From: Metaphire vulgaris
Lineage: Eukaryota; Annelida; Clitellata; Crassiclitellata; Megascolecidae
Direction: 5' to 3'
Length of the DNA: 64,000 nt
NCBI GenBank assembly: GCA_018105865.1
Contig: CM030865.1
Span: forward strand, 5,246,182 to 5,310,181
Part shown: positions 24,006 through 34,967 of the stretch, piece by piece
Numbering within the stretch: position 1 is the first letter of the stretch
Layout: the number at the start of each line of letters is the position of its first letter
Made by a program: the position numbers and the translations under genes
Notes under the pieces: model-generated
The model's input: the letters and a program-made list of their open reading frames with translations, nothing else
Told to the model about the DNA's origin: nothing
Database searches by the model: none

Positions 24006-24191
24006 CAGTGGCGGCTCCAGGATTTGGCAAGTAGGGGGCGTTGGGGTGGCAACTTCTAAGCGCATGGGGCCAACCATTTGTTGATAGGTATGCAGTAGTA
24101 AGCATAGGGTTCCAACAGGGGCCACTGGTGGGCCAGGCATTAAATAGGGGACACGCCCCATCGGGCCCTCATGCATGTGGAGCCGTCACTG
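24006..24191. mobile_element. hAT-like element, CAGTGGCGGCTCCAGG family, empty in unit A
   Basis: 186 bases with exact duplications gaaacaag (23998-24005, 24192-24199). Unit A reads through the site without insertion near 9,062-9,075. Confidence 0.93.
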
Positions 24192-24844
24192 GAAACAAGT
24201 TGTGTTAAACATAAAATAATTTTATCAAAAGCCATGCTAACGAGAAACACCCCAACACACAAATTCGACCAGCCCATCGACGGCACTCTTGCTGTATTAC
24301 ATAATTCAATCAACTCACGCTAAATTTAACATTACACTGTCCAGATATCAATCAATCAATCAATCAATCAATAAACTTCTATGGCGCCACTATCATAATC
24401 AGTCAGAACAGCGGGGGGAGCAATCTGCACATTAATACATTATAAAATAATATTTTCATTTCCTTGGGGGCCACGCCCCCCCCCCAGAACCCCAATGACG
24501 CCTCTGAAATGGAAGTGACTTTGGTTGCATAAATTGCATTTCTATTTCACGAATTTCAAACGTCGTTTTCTCGTTAATCAAAGGTGGAAGCAGTGATCAA
24601 ATATTTCATTCTCGCGAAATAAGCAATAATTGTCCCGCTATTTGGCCGTTCGTTAGAAAGAATCCATACTGTCACTAGGCCCACCTGTGAGGCTTCGTTG
24701 TTTTGCATTCGCATTTGCTGAGAGAACTGACAGCGATTATCAATTTTCAAAACTGCTTTTGTTCATTATTGAGTTCAACGAATTGCCAAATGACTAGTAG
24801 TAGCTTCTATAGCTGGCATTGTGCTTTACCCAGGCCTATATTTC

Positions 24845-25325
24845 TCCAGTTCGTAAGGGACTCTACTGGCTTCCAATTAGCGAAAGGATAGACTTTAAAA
24901 TGATAGACTCCAAGTGTGCTAAAATCTGCCTTCAGGTATACAAAACATTCTATTACAAGGAACCTAGTTACCTTCCTTCAAAACTTTCTGTGCAAACAAA
25001 CAAATACTAGACCAGATCCTCGTCTGCAATAGTTCTCCCCATCCCCCATACTCGGACAGTTCTTGGTCTTCTCAGTAGCCTCCCCCAAAATCTGGAACTC
25101 ATTGCCTCGGCATGTGCGCATTTCAAATTAATTACAGATTTTTAGAACAAGATTAAACTCCCATCCATTTGACTTGGCTTATCCACCATAGACTGTTACC
25201 CGTTTGTCCGGCCGGATACCCTGGATTTGACCTGGATCTTTAGTGATTTGGATTTGGTGTGTCATCGGTTGATGCTCCTCTGCATTATGAAGTGGCGCTA
25301 TAGAAGTTTAAGATTAGATTGTATT
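24845..25325 (+). pseudogene. LINE fragment, CR1/L2-like C terminus and 3' tail
   Basis: GLYWLPISERIDFKMI, VYKTFYYKEPSYLPSKL, then frameshift, and tail AGTGGCGCTATAGAAGTT. The same tail alone recurs at 29,455-29,520 and 40,735-40,800. Confidence 0.75.
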
Positions 25326-25396
25326 ATATTAGATATTGCGAAATGAGCTAAATGTTCGAAATAATTTCTTACTATAAAATATATTTGATTGAAGTC

Positions 25397-25556
25397 CGGT
25401 GTTTATTCTAAGCCTTCTCTGGGGGAATTTCCCCCCCCCCCCCATTTTGAATTTGCCCTCCAAATTTTGACATTTTCGCAAGTAGTTATAACCCCTCCCA
25501 CCATACACACACAAAATTAAACTCCCCCAATGTCTAGGTGGCTAGAATAGCCACTG
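25397..25556. mobile_element. hAT-like element, CAGTGTTTATTCTAG family, empty in unit A
   Basis: Ends CGGTGTTTATTCTA and TAGAATAGCCACTG. Flanks ttgaagtc and ttggagtc. Unit A has an uninterrupted version of the site near 7,650-7,670. Confidence 0.8.
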
Positions 25557-26245
25557 GTTGGAGTCACTTTGCATTTTCAAAATCAAACCCAAGTTTTAGG
25601 CGTCTTTAAAATAATTACGCACCAAAATTAGGAACGCAGCGAAAATTTTGGCTTCGCCTGAGTCTGATTTGTCAGCCAAGAAAACTTCATCGCATTCTGA
25701 GTCCTAGATGAGTCAGCTTAGAGCCTGTATGCAGGGGCGTAGCCAGCAAATTGATTTGGGCGTGGTATAAATTTGGGGAGGTATATATTGTTATATATAT
25801 ATTATATATATATTATATATGAATTATATACAGTATTATATATGTTATATAGATGTATATATGTTATATATACTGTATATTTTATATATACAGTATGAAA
25901 AATGATTTGTCTTGTACCAGAAAATATTTTATATAATACAAAAATTGTAGTTTGTTTAAATAAATTTATGCTATATAAACTCATAACGTTGTTGAAGACA
26001 GTATACCCCTTTAAAAGTTACTAGAACTGTTAATTTTTACTGTAGTCACAACTCACATACAGTTTTATTGTAAATTCAAGAACATTGAAACATGAGTGAA
26101 TGATAAGTCATACAGTCATATGATAAGCATGCTATGATGCCTATCTGCACATTATGTCGAGATCAAGCTGTAATGTCACTGTCGACTAGTTTTTTAAAAT
26201 TTCAAATTAAAAAGTTGGACTACGTTTCCAGCAACGTACAGTATC

Positions 26246-26291
<46 letters not shown>

Positions 26292-26712
26292 CGCCCGTTT
26301 AGCAAATTCGCTCTGTTAAAATCACGCAACTGTGTTAACTCGTTCAATACGTTTTCTATGGGCTTAAGACGTCCGACGCATACTGTTATGACCCTGTAAT
26401 AGACAAGCGCTGACTAAACTTGATTCGATAGTCAACGCTCGCCCACCAACGCATCTCTACGCCAATAGTCAACCAATCAGAACGCTTGAAGGTAACAGAG
26501 AGACATGCGATAAGAATCTTAATATTATAAGATTATATATGTTTTTATATAAATGTATATATGTTATATATACTGTATTATAGTGTTCAATGTCACAAAA
26601 GTTGGCTTACTAGGTGTATAGTCTACGGCCAGCGGTGCTCCATCCAATAATAGGTTCATTCTTAATCCTCATGTCTCCCAGTATGGAAATCTACATAAAT
26701 ACAAGCTTGAAT

Positions 26713-26899
26713 CAGGCCCGCCGAGAGAAATTTCGGGCCCCCGTGCAGAAGGGCAGTCACGGGCCCCTAAGAAGTGTGAGAAACGGGTGACCTTTTTTGC
26801 TGGTCAGTCCTTTCAGGATGTTACTACATGACCGGCCCGGGCCCCCACAGGTCGCGGGCCCCTGTGCATTTGCCCTCAGCACCCCTCTCTGCGGGTCTG
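26713..26899. mobile_element. hAT-like element, CAGGCCCGCCGAG family
   Basis: 187 bases with exact duplications gcttgaat at 26705-26712 and 26900-26907. One internal box near 26,788. Confidence 0.9.
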
Positions 26900-27574
26900 G
26901 CTTGAATAAGTAGGCTCTGCTGGATTAAATCAAGTCTATACAGTGGATTTCAATACAAGAGAAATCCTTCTAAGCCACTTAAAATCCAGCTGCTATTATT
27001 TATTATTAATTTACTATTATAATAAATTTTCCTCTAATAGAGAAGTATTACAATGACAATTTAATTAAGAATTGATTAGCGATAAGTGATACATTCAATA
27101 GTTACTTCCCCGTGATCAACGTGGAATGCTAAAACCCTTTTTCTTTTCCCCAGACATTCTGTTTTGGCTTGCAGTTATCAAACAGACTGGTTAGGACCGT
27201 TAGGGCCTATGCGGACTGTTCATTATTCTAGATATCCTGCCCGCCGTTTAAAAAGTTTGGTGACTACTGCCCTAGAGAAATTGTTTAATCATCTTCAGAT
27301 TTTTGCGCTGTAGGCCCGTTGAATGCTAGAACTGTGCAGTTATTTGGTTACAAAATGCATATAAATGCCAGCAAGCATATGCTTTCTCACACTCATTTCA
27401 AACAAGGAATGCAAAATATATGCTTCTAAAATGTCATGAAATGCATAGTTAAGCGAATCGCATCTCGTTCGACATTTATCCTGTTGTTAGCCAGTCATAT
27501 TGTTTTCATTTAGACATTTCACGTCTAAACTGAAGTTCTTGGTTCAAAGGGGTTGTCCAAATACTGCTCCAAAT

Positions 27575-27791
27575 CAGAGGCGTAGTGTCCCAATGGCTAC
27601 TATGGCTCGAGCCATGGGCGGCACATGTGGAGGGGGCGGCAAATTGAGCGGTGACAACCTTTTTTGCATGTCAGACCATTTCATATAGCTGATGACCTTT
27701 TTTTTGCTTGTCAGGCATAAGAAAGGCAGATTGGGGGCGGCATTTTTTCAGGAGCCATGGGCGGCACAAGACCATGCACGCTACGCCACTG
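27575..27791. mobile_element. hAT-like element, CAGAGGCGTAG family
   Basis: 217 bases; right end GCTACGCCACTG; exact duplications ctccaaat (27567-27574, 27792-27799). Two internal boxes at 27,652 and 27,691. Confidence 0.92.
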
Positions 27792-28287
27792 CTCCAAATG
27801 GATGTTTTACCTCGCTAAAAATAGGCTCGGATTTAAAAGCGTTGATTAGAATTGAAATAAACACTCAATAACTGAAAATTCACAACGGTGGTGTCCACCC
27901 CTGGGTACTCTCGGTAAAATGGCGGTAGCTTAGTGATTGCAGGACTGTTGGTCATAGTCCATTTAGCCATGCTATCCCGCGATTTAAAGCTTCTTAGGGG
28001 GCATTGCTGTCAGTGGCGCTTCCAGGATTTCTTGGTGTGGAGGGAGGGGGTGAATGAATTCATAGAAAGTTGGTGGGGATGGAAATAAAGGGAAAATCAA
28101 TAAACTTTGCTGAAAAAAGGCTGAAAAGGAGAATTTTATCCCTAATTTTACTACACTTTTACCGAAAAATAGGTTGACAAGCAAGTTGGTCATCCACATT
28201 TAGTTTTAAGACTTTTACCCAAAAAAGGGAAAAATCAATAAAGTCCGGTTTGCACTCATGAAAACTGATTACTGCCTGTGAAAGTCA

Positions 28288-28365
28288 AGGGGCGCTAACG
28301 GGGCTTGAACCCGCTCCGTCAGCCTACCGCCCAGCGCGTAACCCACTCTGCCATCTTCCACACCT
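28288..28365 (-). repeat. SINE tRNA-like head
   Basis: Minus strand GATGGCAGAGTGGGTTACGC and GCGGGTTCAAGCCCC give box A and box B. Closest in form to the head of the SINE at 20,393. A further head fragment (GGGTTCGAGTC) lies at 29,640-29,690. Not a working tRNA: no paired acceptor stem. Confidence 0.65.
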
Positions 28366-28399
28366 ATTTGGCCACTGGTTGTCGTCTTTTTGTCATAAT

Positions 28400-28587
28400 C
28401 AGTGTTTTATCCAGGCCTGTTAGGAGGGGAGATCCCCCAAAAAACTCTCAAAATCCCCCCAAAAAAATCCCAGCACTTACACAAATTTTGCATTGAATTG
28501 TGTCTGTTCCCCTCCAACCAAGTCGACCCCCCCCTCCAGCCTCAATCCCCCCAAGGCCTGGAGTCTGGAACTCTGGATAAAACACTG
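28400..28587. mobile_element. hAT-like element, CAGTGTTTTATCCAG family
   Basis: Ends CAGTGTTTTATCCAG and CTGGATAAAACACTG. Flanks gtcataat and gtcatcat allow an 8-bp duplication with one change. Related decayed copies lie at 8,152-8,320 and 18,897-19,074. Confidence 0.75.
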
Positions 28588-28796
28588 TCATCATCTTCTA
28601 GTTCAATAATCATCATCTTCTAGTTCTTCTTCATCTTCTTCTCTCCGCGTCACTTGATGCGGATGCTGCAGCTAGCTAGCGCTCGAAGACCCAGATGGTG
28701 GCGGCGGGGGTGGGTGGGTGGGCATGGGCGATAGCGGAGGAGGGTCCACCCTGTTAACCTTCGTACCAATTGTCATTCTTCTTCTTCTTCGAGACA

Positions 28797-28929
28797 ATGG
28801 GTTCCGAAGCCCTTTGCGACCCGTCGAATGTTCTGTCTCCTCTGAAACAATGGCCCCGTCGGCGACTGCAGTCACTTCGCCCCTTTCCGTCTCTCCCCCT
28901 CGTGCTCGAAGGGTTGGTTATCTTCGATG
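28797..28929 (+). CDS. candidate first coding exon, unidentified
   Basis: An ATG in good context (acaATGG) opens 44 codons plus one base ending at a gtaaga donor. The peptide begins MGSEALCDPSNVLSPL and is rich in Arg, Pro and Leu. The sequence is CpG-rich and preceded by a G-rich stretch at 28,690-28,745. No partner exon and no family was recognised, so this may be untranslated or not an exon at all. Confidence 0.2.
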
Positions 28930-29516
28930 GTAAGAAACAGACGTTTGGTTTGGACTAATCTCTCGGCTAAATTCCGTTCCGTCTCATTCTCTGACGTTCA
29001 ATTAAGAATTGGCCATTGTGCTTGGCGTTTGGTGCTGTCGCTTTTGCCGCCCGTTTTAGTATTCCAGTAGATTTAGCCTACCAGTTTGCGTAAAATCTTC
29101 AGTTGGGTCCATAGGCCTATTGTGTTTGTTGATTTTGGAATATTAATTTATTTAATTAGAGCGTCCAGTTAACATACTAGTTACATACATAACACGTAAA
29201 TCAATCGATCACATTAAACATTTTAGAGCATAGAAAAAAATAAAATAAAATAAAAAAGCAGAAAATTATTCTAATGATATATCATTATGATCATTGTAAT
29301 TGTTATAACGTTGGAAAATAGATACCAAAAGGGAACACAGTTCCCACAGATAGGTATCATATATTCATCATATGGTTACAGATCTATGATAGCAATTTCC
29401 TCTTTCCCTCTGACTGATCTCTGGACTCTGGATTCTGATCTGGTCTTTTGCGGATGGATTATTTGAAGTACCATCGATTGATACCCTTGGTTATTACAAC
29501 TGGTGCTATAGAAGTG

Positions 29517-29517
<1 letters not shown>

Positions 29518-29598
<81 letters not shown>

Positions 29599-29600
29599 GT
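29518..29600. repeat. (ATT)n microsatellite after a LINE tail
   Basis: Pure ATT directly after TGGTGCTATAGAAGTGC, a LINE 3' end, suggesting it grew from the element's tail. Confidence 0.9.
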
Positions 29601-30137
29601 GGATGCTAGAGATGCGAAAATTTCGTTCTGTCTAGTTCTTGACTCGAACCCTGGGCTGATTGCACTCTAAACCACTGCGCCATCGAAAAATGAAGGAATC
29701 TTCTGACATTTTAGAAATTTAATTGACATTCAACCACTGTTGTTAGAAAGGAAATTCAATATCTGGTAAATTATTAAGAACTTATTCTTTGCAGAAAAAG
29801 ACTGGATTAGTTCAAAGTCTAAACCAAGTGAAAAGAAATGAAATAAAGAATTAAAAGCAGGCACATATATTTGGCATCGTCTGCTATTTTTAAAAATCGC
29901 CTGTGTCAAAACACCGCATTTCAGATGGTGGAGGTGGTTCAATTCTGATTTCCTTTTCCCCTAAAAACAAATATCTCATTCTCATTGCAAGAGTACAGCT
30001 GTGAAATGTACATCATTAGAGATTTTCGTTAGACTCTAGATTTTCAAAGCAAAACGTCAAACTACTACAAGACCCAGAGAACGCCAGAAGAGCCACTAAG
30101 AATCGATACAAGAACAATTGGTTTCCAGCAGCCGCGT

Positions 30138-30199
30138 CACGTGACCATTGTAGCCTCGTTACCGAAACAATATGGCGGTCAAAGGGCTGTCGATATAAA
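30138..30199 (+). promoter_or_regulatory. core promoter of the haemoglobin linker gene
   Basis: A TATAAA sits at 30194-30199, about 85 bases before the ATG, so transcription should begin near 30,225 and leave a 5' UTR of about 60 bases. A palindromic E-box, TCACGTGA, lies at 30137-30144. The surrounding sequence is GC-richer than the neighbourhood. Function is inferred from spacing only. Confidence 0.6.
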
Positions 30200-30283
30200 C
30201 GGCGGGTGAGGCGTGGTCCTTGCGGCATTTGTTCCCTGCTGTGGTGACGATTACCACACAGACTGCAGACAAACTCCGTCGAC

Positions 30284-33200
30284 ATGTGGTACCTACTGCT
30301 CCTTGTCGCTCTGACCGCCTCGGCCGCTGATCCGGAACGCAAAGATCAGAAGGAAATACGGCTGAAGTACATCGTCACCAACCAGGAGTTACACCTGGAC
30401 AAGCTGGAAAAGGAACTGCACGAGCTGGAAGAGGAATTTGGACACCTGAGCGATGATGTTGACGCTCAAGATATTAAGCAACTGAAGGCACGGTTAGGCA
30501 ACCTTGAAGGTAAGTCAGACTCTTCGAATACCTTAAGTAGGGCCTGTGCTATTAAGTAAGAAGTTTAACCGATTTCAGAGCCATTGGATGAAAGACTTAA
30601 AGACCAAATTCGTTGTAGGCCTATAATAGACGCAGGACTGCAGATATAATAGGCAAAACTTTAAATTCGTGAGCTTAAAAGTGATTTTCACGCAGTCATG
30701 TCCCACTAGAGAAGTCTGGATCTTTGTCTCGGAACCCGAACTAACTTCCAACCAGAAATTTCCGCGATTTTCTGTTATTCGCTTTATTTTTAACGTCTGA
30801 AATTCGAAATATTTTGAGAAAGACAACAGGCCTAGAGGAAAATTTTAAAATAGTCAAAAACCATAAAATTTAGCTATCGACTAATTTTTATAGATAAGAA
30901 ACTTACGCTATTTGAGCAAATATAGGCACTTCTTGCATTCTGATATAGATTTTTCTGCGTTCTTTCTTCTGTTTTATGGCAGTTTTGATTGATTTTTTCA
31001 GATCTTTTGCGGTGTCTTCTGTAGTCAAGACACTAGAAGACATCGCAAAAATTAATACATAAGTTAAGAAAGAGCTGAACGAGACCTGAAACTTTTAAAA
31101 TTAAATTTCTCTTCAATTTTCGCAGCTGTTTCTCTTTGTTTCGACGCATAGACTGAATAATTTAACAGGAAATTTATTTACAGAATCAAAATGGGAAATT
31201 TTATTTTATAGTAGGCCTACAGCTGTATATGACGCCCTTTATCTTTGCCTAAATCTTCGCATGTCCAACAGTACCATGATTCTTACGCTCGCGATAACGG
31301 AAGGGTCTTAATGTCCTCGTTGGCGCCATAAGAGCCTCTGGGGTAGGGCTGTAGCAGCCCCCGTAGAAAATCTTTTCCCACAGGACAGATCCTTTGTATC
31401 TGCTTTCGATACAGTGGCGGCTCCACATGGGGATCCATGCCCCAGTGTTATTTCTAGGATTTTGAATTTGAGGGTGTAAGGAAAATCTGGGGGTGTCGGA
31501 ATTTTTAAGTCTCTGCCAGAAAAAGGCTGACAAAAAAAAACGTCATCAAGTCCAAAAAGCAACCATAAAAAGTCTCAAAAACCTCTGACAAGCAAAAAAG
31601 GTCACTAGACAATAAAAGTTGTGGGGGTGTTCTTCTCCATTGGGGGGGAGGGGTTCTGAGCTAATTAGTATGCATTTTGTCGCATTACCAAATTTTTGGG
31701 ATGTCGACCTCAAATGGGGGTGCTGGGGGTATTAGGGGTGTAAAAATATCCCTGGTGCCCCCTTATCAAATCCTTGATCCCCCAGTGGCCCTCCTGTCGT
31801 GACCATATACTTACTACTACATACCTAGCAACAAATAGTTGGCCCCATGCTTAGAAGTTTCCACCCCAACGGTCCCCACTTGCCAAATCCTGCCTAACCC
31901 CATGGGCGCGGTTCCAATGACTTTTATGGGACCCCAAAACGCCTATCTCTCTTCCATAGCATTATTAAAGCGCCTCCTCTAATGGCCCCCAAAGACGTTA
32001 TTTATCAGCACGAGAGCTCATACAGGTAGGCAGTAGGGTAATGTTTAAATAACTGTTAATCAGGGCCATATTAAGGCGGGGGCTGAGGGACTGAAGCCCC
32101 AGGCCCATCATAACAAATAGGCCCACCGCTTTTCAAGCGACGACCTCTTTTTTGCTTGTCAGAGATGTTCAGTGAAGGCGGCGGGACATTTTACAAGGGA
32201 GAATTTTCAAATTATAGAAGCGACGACCTTTTTTCTACTTCTCAGCCCAAGGCCCACTCGGACCTTAATCCGACCCTGCTGTTAACCCCTTAACTGGGGA
32301 TCCCGGATATATCTGTCCATTTTACATTGAGTTACAGTTAAATACACGGTTAAGGGGTTAATACGTGTATGACTAATCGTTTTTGGTGAGTATAACTATG
32401 TCGTTTGTGGCTTTGACACAGAGGCCCATCACAACGACTGCGAGGCTCACGAGGGATCCTGTGGAGGAGACGTCCCGCAGTGCATCAGCAGACTGCTCTT
32501 CTGCGACGGGCACAAGGACTGCAGGAACGGACACGATGAAGATGACGAGCACTGCAACGGTATCAGAAACCCTGGCACTCGACGTCGTGCCTTGTCATGT
32601 CATGTCATGCAGTGTTTATTCTAGCCCCCTTGACATTGGGGTTTGAAATGTTTGGGGGGACAAGGTTTGAGTTTCCACACGTTGGGGGATTTCCATTCCC
32701 CCAGCCAACATCTAAAAAAATTTGGAGGGTAATTTTCAAACTTGGGGGGGGGGGAATTGCCCCTAAGAAGGCCTAGAATAAACACTGCATGTCATGTCAT
32801 TGCGCTGTCGTCGCTTGGCGACGGTTGGCTACACGAATGGGTCGTGCCTTAAGATCAGGGTTTCTCAAAGCATTTTGGAACCACAAACCAACGGCTATGC
32901 AACCTGTCGCGACCCTGCAAACTTAGTGTCAGCCAGGGCCGTAGCGACGGGGGGGTATATGCTTTATAAATACATGACATTTTACTTACTTGTTTGCTTA
33001 ATGTACTTGAAACGACACAATAATTTTCTTTCGAGTCTTTCATTGAGGATTTTCTGGAATGTTCTTCTGCAGAGGCCCCAGCGCACGTCGGCAGTTCGTT
33101 CACGGGAGTGGCCTCTTGGGACAGCTGCGAGAACCTCCTGCCGCATCACGTTGTCGTGACCATCCAGTCGTCGAAGCGAAAGGACTTCTTCTCGACCGTC

Positions 33201-33446
33201 GTATTTGTGCGCGGCATACTGTCGTTCGCCGAGGAGGCGAAGGGCCAGGACGTCAGGAATTACCCCCTCAGAGGCATCTACATATTCGGCCAACGGACTC
33301 TGCTGCTGGGGCCGGAGAGGGGCAGCAAACCGATCTACGGCGTCAAATGCGAGTTTAAATTCGGCGACAACGACAACGCCTCCTGCCATATCGTCAACCC
33401 ATCCAGTCACTCCGTCTGCGCTCACTTCCAGGCATCCAGATACTAA
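30284..33446 (+). CDS. extracellular haemoglobin linker chain, three exons
   Basis: Exons 30284-30509, 32422-32559 and 33073-33446 (stop TAG/TAA-type at 33444-33446... reading TAA) join to 245 codons. Both introns are GT-AG (donors gtaagt and gtatca, acceptors acacag and ctgcag) and both are phase 1. Residues 1-15 form a signal peptide. Residues about 20-75 are a charged heptad coiled coil. Residues 82-120 form an LDL-receptor class A module with six cysteines (82, 89, 96, 103, 109, 120) and the acidic calcium signature FCDG..DC..G.DE. Residues 123-245 are the linker domain with four cysteines (140, 214, 226, 237) and one NAS glycosylation sequon at 223. In annelids such chains hold globin dodecamers together in the hexagonal-bilayer respiratory haemoglobin, outside cells. 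Length matches the family. The ATG has a TATA box 90 bases upstream. Identity as a linker is strong; which linker subtype is not resolved. Confidence 0.93.
32061..32278. mobile_element. hAT-like element in linker intron 1
   Basis: Ends CAGGGCCATATTAAGG and CCTTAATCCGACCCTG. Left duplication ctgttaat (32053-32060). The right duplication is split by a piggyBac-like insertion into its own TTAA; without that insertion it reads ctgttaat exactly. Confidence 0.9.
32282..32361. mobile_element. piggyBac-like miniature element
   Basis: Flanking TTAA copies enclose inverted ends CCCCTTAACTG and CGGTTAAGGGG. A second copy lies at 46515-46597. About 80 bases, no coding. Confidence 0.8.
32610..32787. mobile_element. 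hAT-like element in linker gene intron 2
   Basis: CAGTGTTTATTCTAG and CTAGAATAAACACTG ends. The flanks are both runs of catgtcatg, so the exact duplication length is ambiguous (8 or 9). Confidence 0.82.
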
Positions 33447-33477
33447 GGACAGGCCTGCAACATCCCTCCACAGGCAA

Positions 33478-33560
33478 GTTAGTTAGTTAGTTAGTTATAG
33501 GCTGATTTATATAGCGCTATTTTCGTAGTGGGCTTGAGTGAAGAGTGCTTTACATTGTAT
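33478..33560 (-). repeat. LINE-type 3' tail in the linker 3' flank
   Basis: (GTTA)n followed by ATAGCGCTATTTTCGTAG; the inverted form of the tail at 6,785. It starts 32 bases after the linker stop, so it may provide or disrupt the 3' UTR. No AATAAA was seen between the stop and it. Confidence 0.6.
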
Positions 33561-33639
33561 TAAGTACATTAAGTAACCATAGGCGTAAACAGAGACAGAG
33601 ACAAATACAGTTTTATAATCCTCTCAGCATGTGTGAGTA

Positions 33640-33775
33640 AACAGTTGAAACAGTGAACGGATTCAAAGGCTATCTCGGAAAACTAGGTTATTGAATGTGA
33701 AGTTACTACATTGGTTTTCGCACAATCTTACTTAGCCTCCTAAACCATTTAAAATCACATTATTATTATTTATTA

Positions 33776-33834
<59 letters not shown>

Positions 33835-33835
33835 G
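33640..33835 (-). repeat. inverted copy of the same repeat with (ATT)n
   Basis: Body GGATTCAAAGGCTATCTCGG to CCTCCTAAACCATTTAAAAT, then (ATT)n to 33,832. Confidence 0.8.
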
Positions 33836-34639
33836 CATAGGCATAAACCAGTGGCGTAGTCAGGATTTTCCCGATCCCACAGCCAGAGTGTGGGAAATGG
33901 GTTTTAACCCCAAACAGCCCTCAACCAGGGTTACGCCACTGAACTAAACCACTAAACCATTTTAAATATTATTATTATTATTATTGTACAAAGTTTTATT
34001 ATTACGATTATTATTGTTTTACTATAAGCATCGAGCGTAAACTTGGATAAAAAAACGAGGGCCCAACATTTTGATTTTCATTATTATTCCCAGCCTCTCG
34101 AAAAAAAGTGGGGGAATGGAGCTCGAGCCTGAGAAGCGCCTAATAGAAGTTTACGCCTATGAAAGCAACATTTGATTCACTAGTGCGATTTTAGCGTGTA
34201 GTGCGCATGTCTTTATGTCAGTGGCGGATCCAGAGTTTTGGACCAGGGGTACATTTTCAGAAATTCAGGCCAAAGCCACCAATACTTTGTAACGTTACAG
34301 CTTTACAGTACACCTTACGTGAAATGATTGAAATTGAAATCAATAAGAAAACTGGAATTCGTGAAAGTAGAACTCCAGAAACATTTTCAATTGAGTCATA
34401 AGTCATTTGAAATACATTTAGTTATTTTTAACATTATATAATGAAATAAAAATAGTTATGGATATTGGAAATGCTTCATTGTAGGCTACATACAATACAT
34501 ACTACGCCCATTGCTTACGTCTAATCTTCAATTTGGTAAAAGTGTAATTCACATTGTTATAATCTAAATTTTCAGAAAATTCCTTTTAAATATTTAGCAA
34601 TAACAAATCTGACAATCGGATCTCATCCATAGTTGAGCG

Positions 34640-34959
34640 CAGTGGCGGTTCCATGATTTCTTGGTGGGAGATTAAATGAATTCAAAGAAAGTTGGTCGGA
34701 GATGAAAATAAAGGAAAAATCAGTAAACTTTGCCCAAAAAGGCTGAAAAAGGGAATTCTATCCCTAATTTGACTATACTTTTATCGAAAAATAGGTTGAC
34801 AAGCAGAAAAGGTCATCCGCAGTTAGTTTTACTAGACTTTTACCCAAAAATAGGTTTCACGAGCAAAAACATTAAGTCCGGGAGTCCGATGTACTTGAAT
34901 TTAATAATAACGTTTTGCATGCATCCCCACTCACCCCCCCCCATGTGGAACCGCCACTG
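34640..34959. mobile_element. hAT-like element, CAGTGGCGGTTCC family
   Basis: 320 bases; right end GGAACCGCCACTG; exact duplications gttgagcg (34632-34639, 34960-34967). A decayed relative lies at 39280-39591. Confidence 0.92.
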
Positions 34960-34967
34960 GTTGAGCG

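Larger units (their letters stand above)
16640..25600. repeat. segmental duplication, unit B
   Basis: Partner of unit A. It carries extra insertions absent from A: mariner-like foldback, LINE pieces, SINE, and hAT-like elements at 23443-23766, 24006-24191 and 25397-25556. The last two thousand bases are rearranged relative to A: the segment near 25,320-25,560 matches A at 7,590-7,690, which in A precedes rather than follows the 8,840-9,190 segment. Confidence 0.8.
30510..32421 (+). other. linker gene intron 1, transposon-loaded
   Basis: This 1,912-base intron holds no other exon I can see. From 31,400 on it is a patchwork of hAT-like fragments (termini such as CAGTGGCGGCTCCA at 31,414), a complete hAT-like element at 32061-32278 and a piggyBac-like miniature at 32282-32361. 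Confidence 0.75.

Noticed and set aside
28288..28365. Possible true tRNA gene on the minus strand
   Set aside because: A and B boxes are present, but no acceptor stem pairs and the sequence matches SINE heads.
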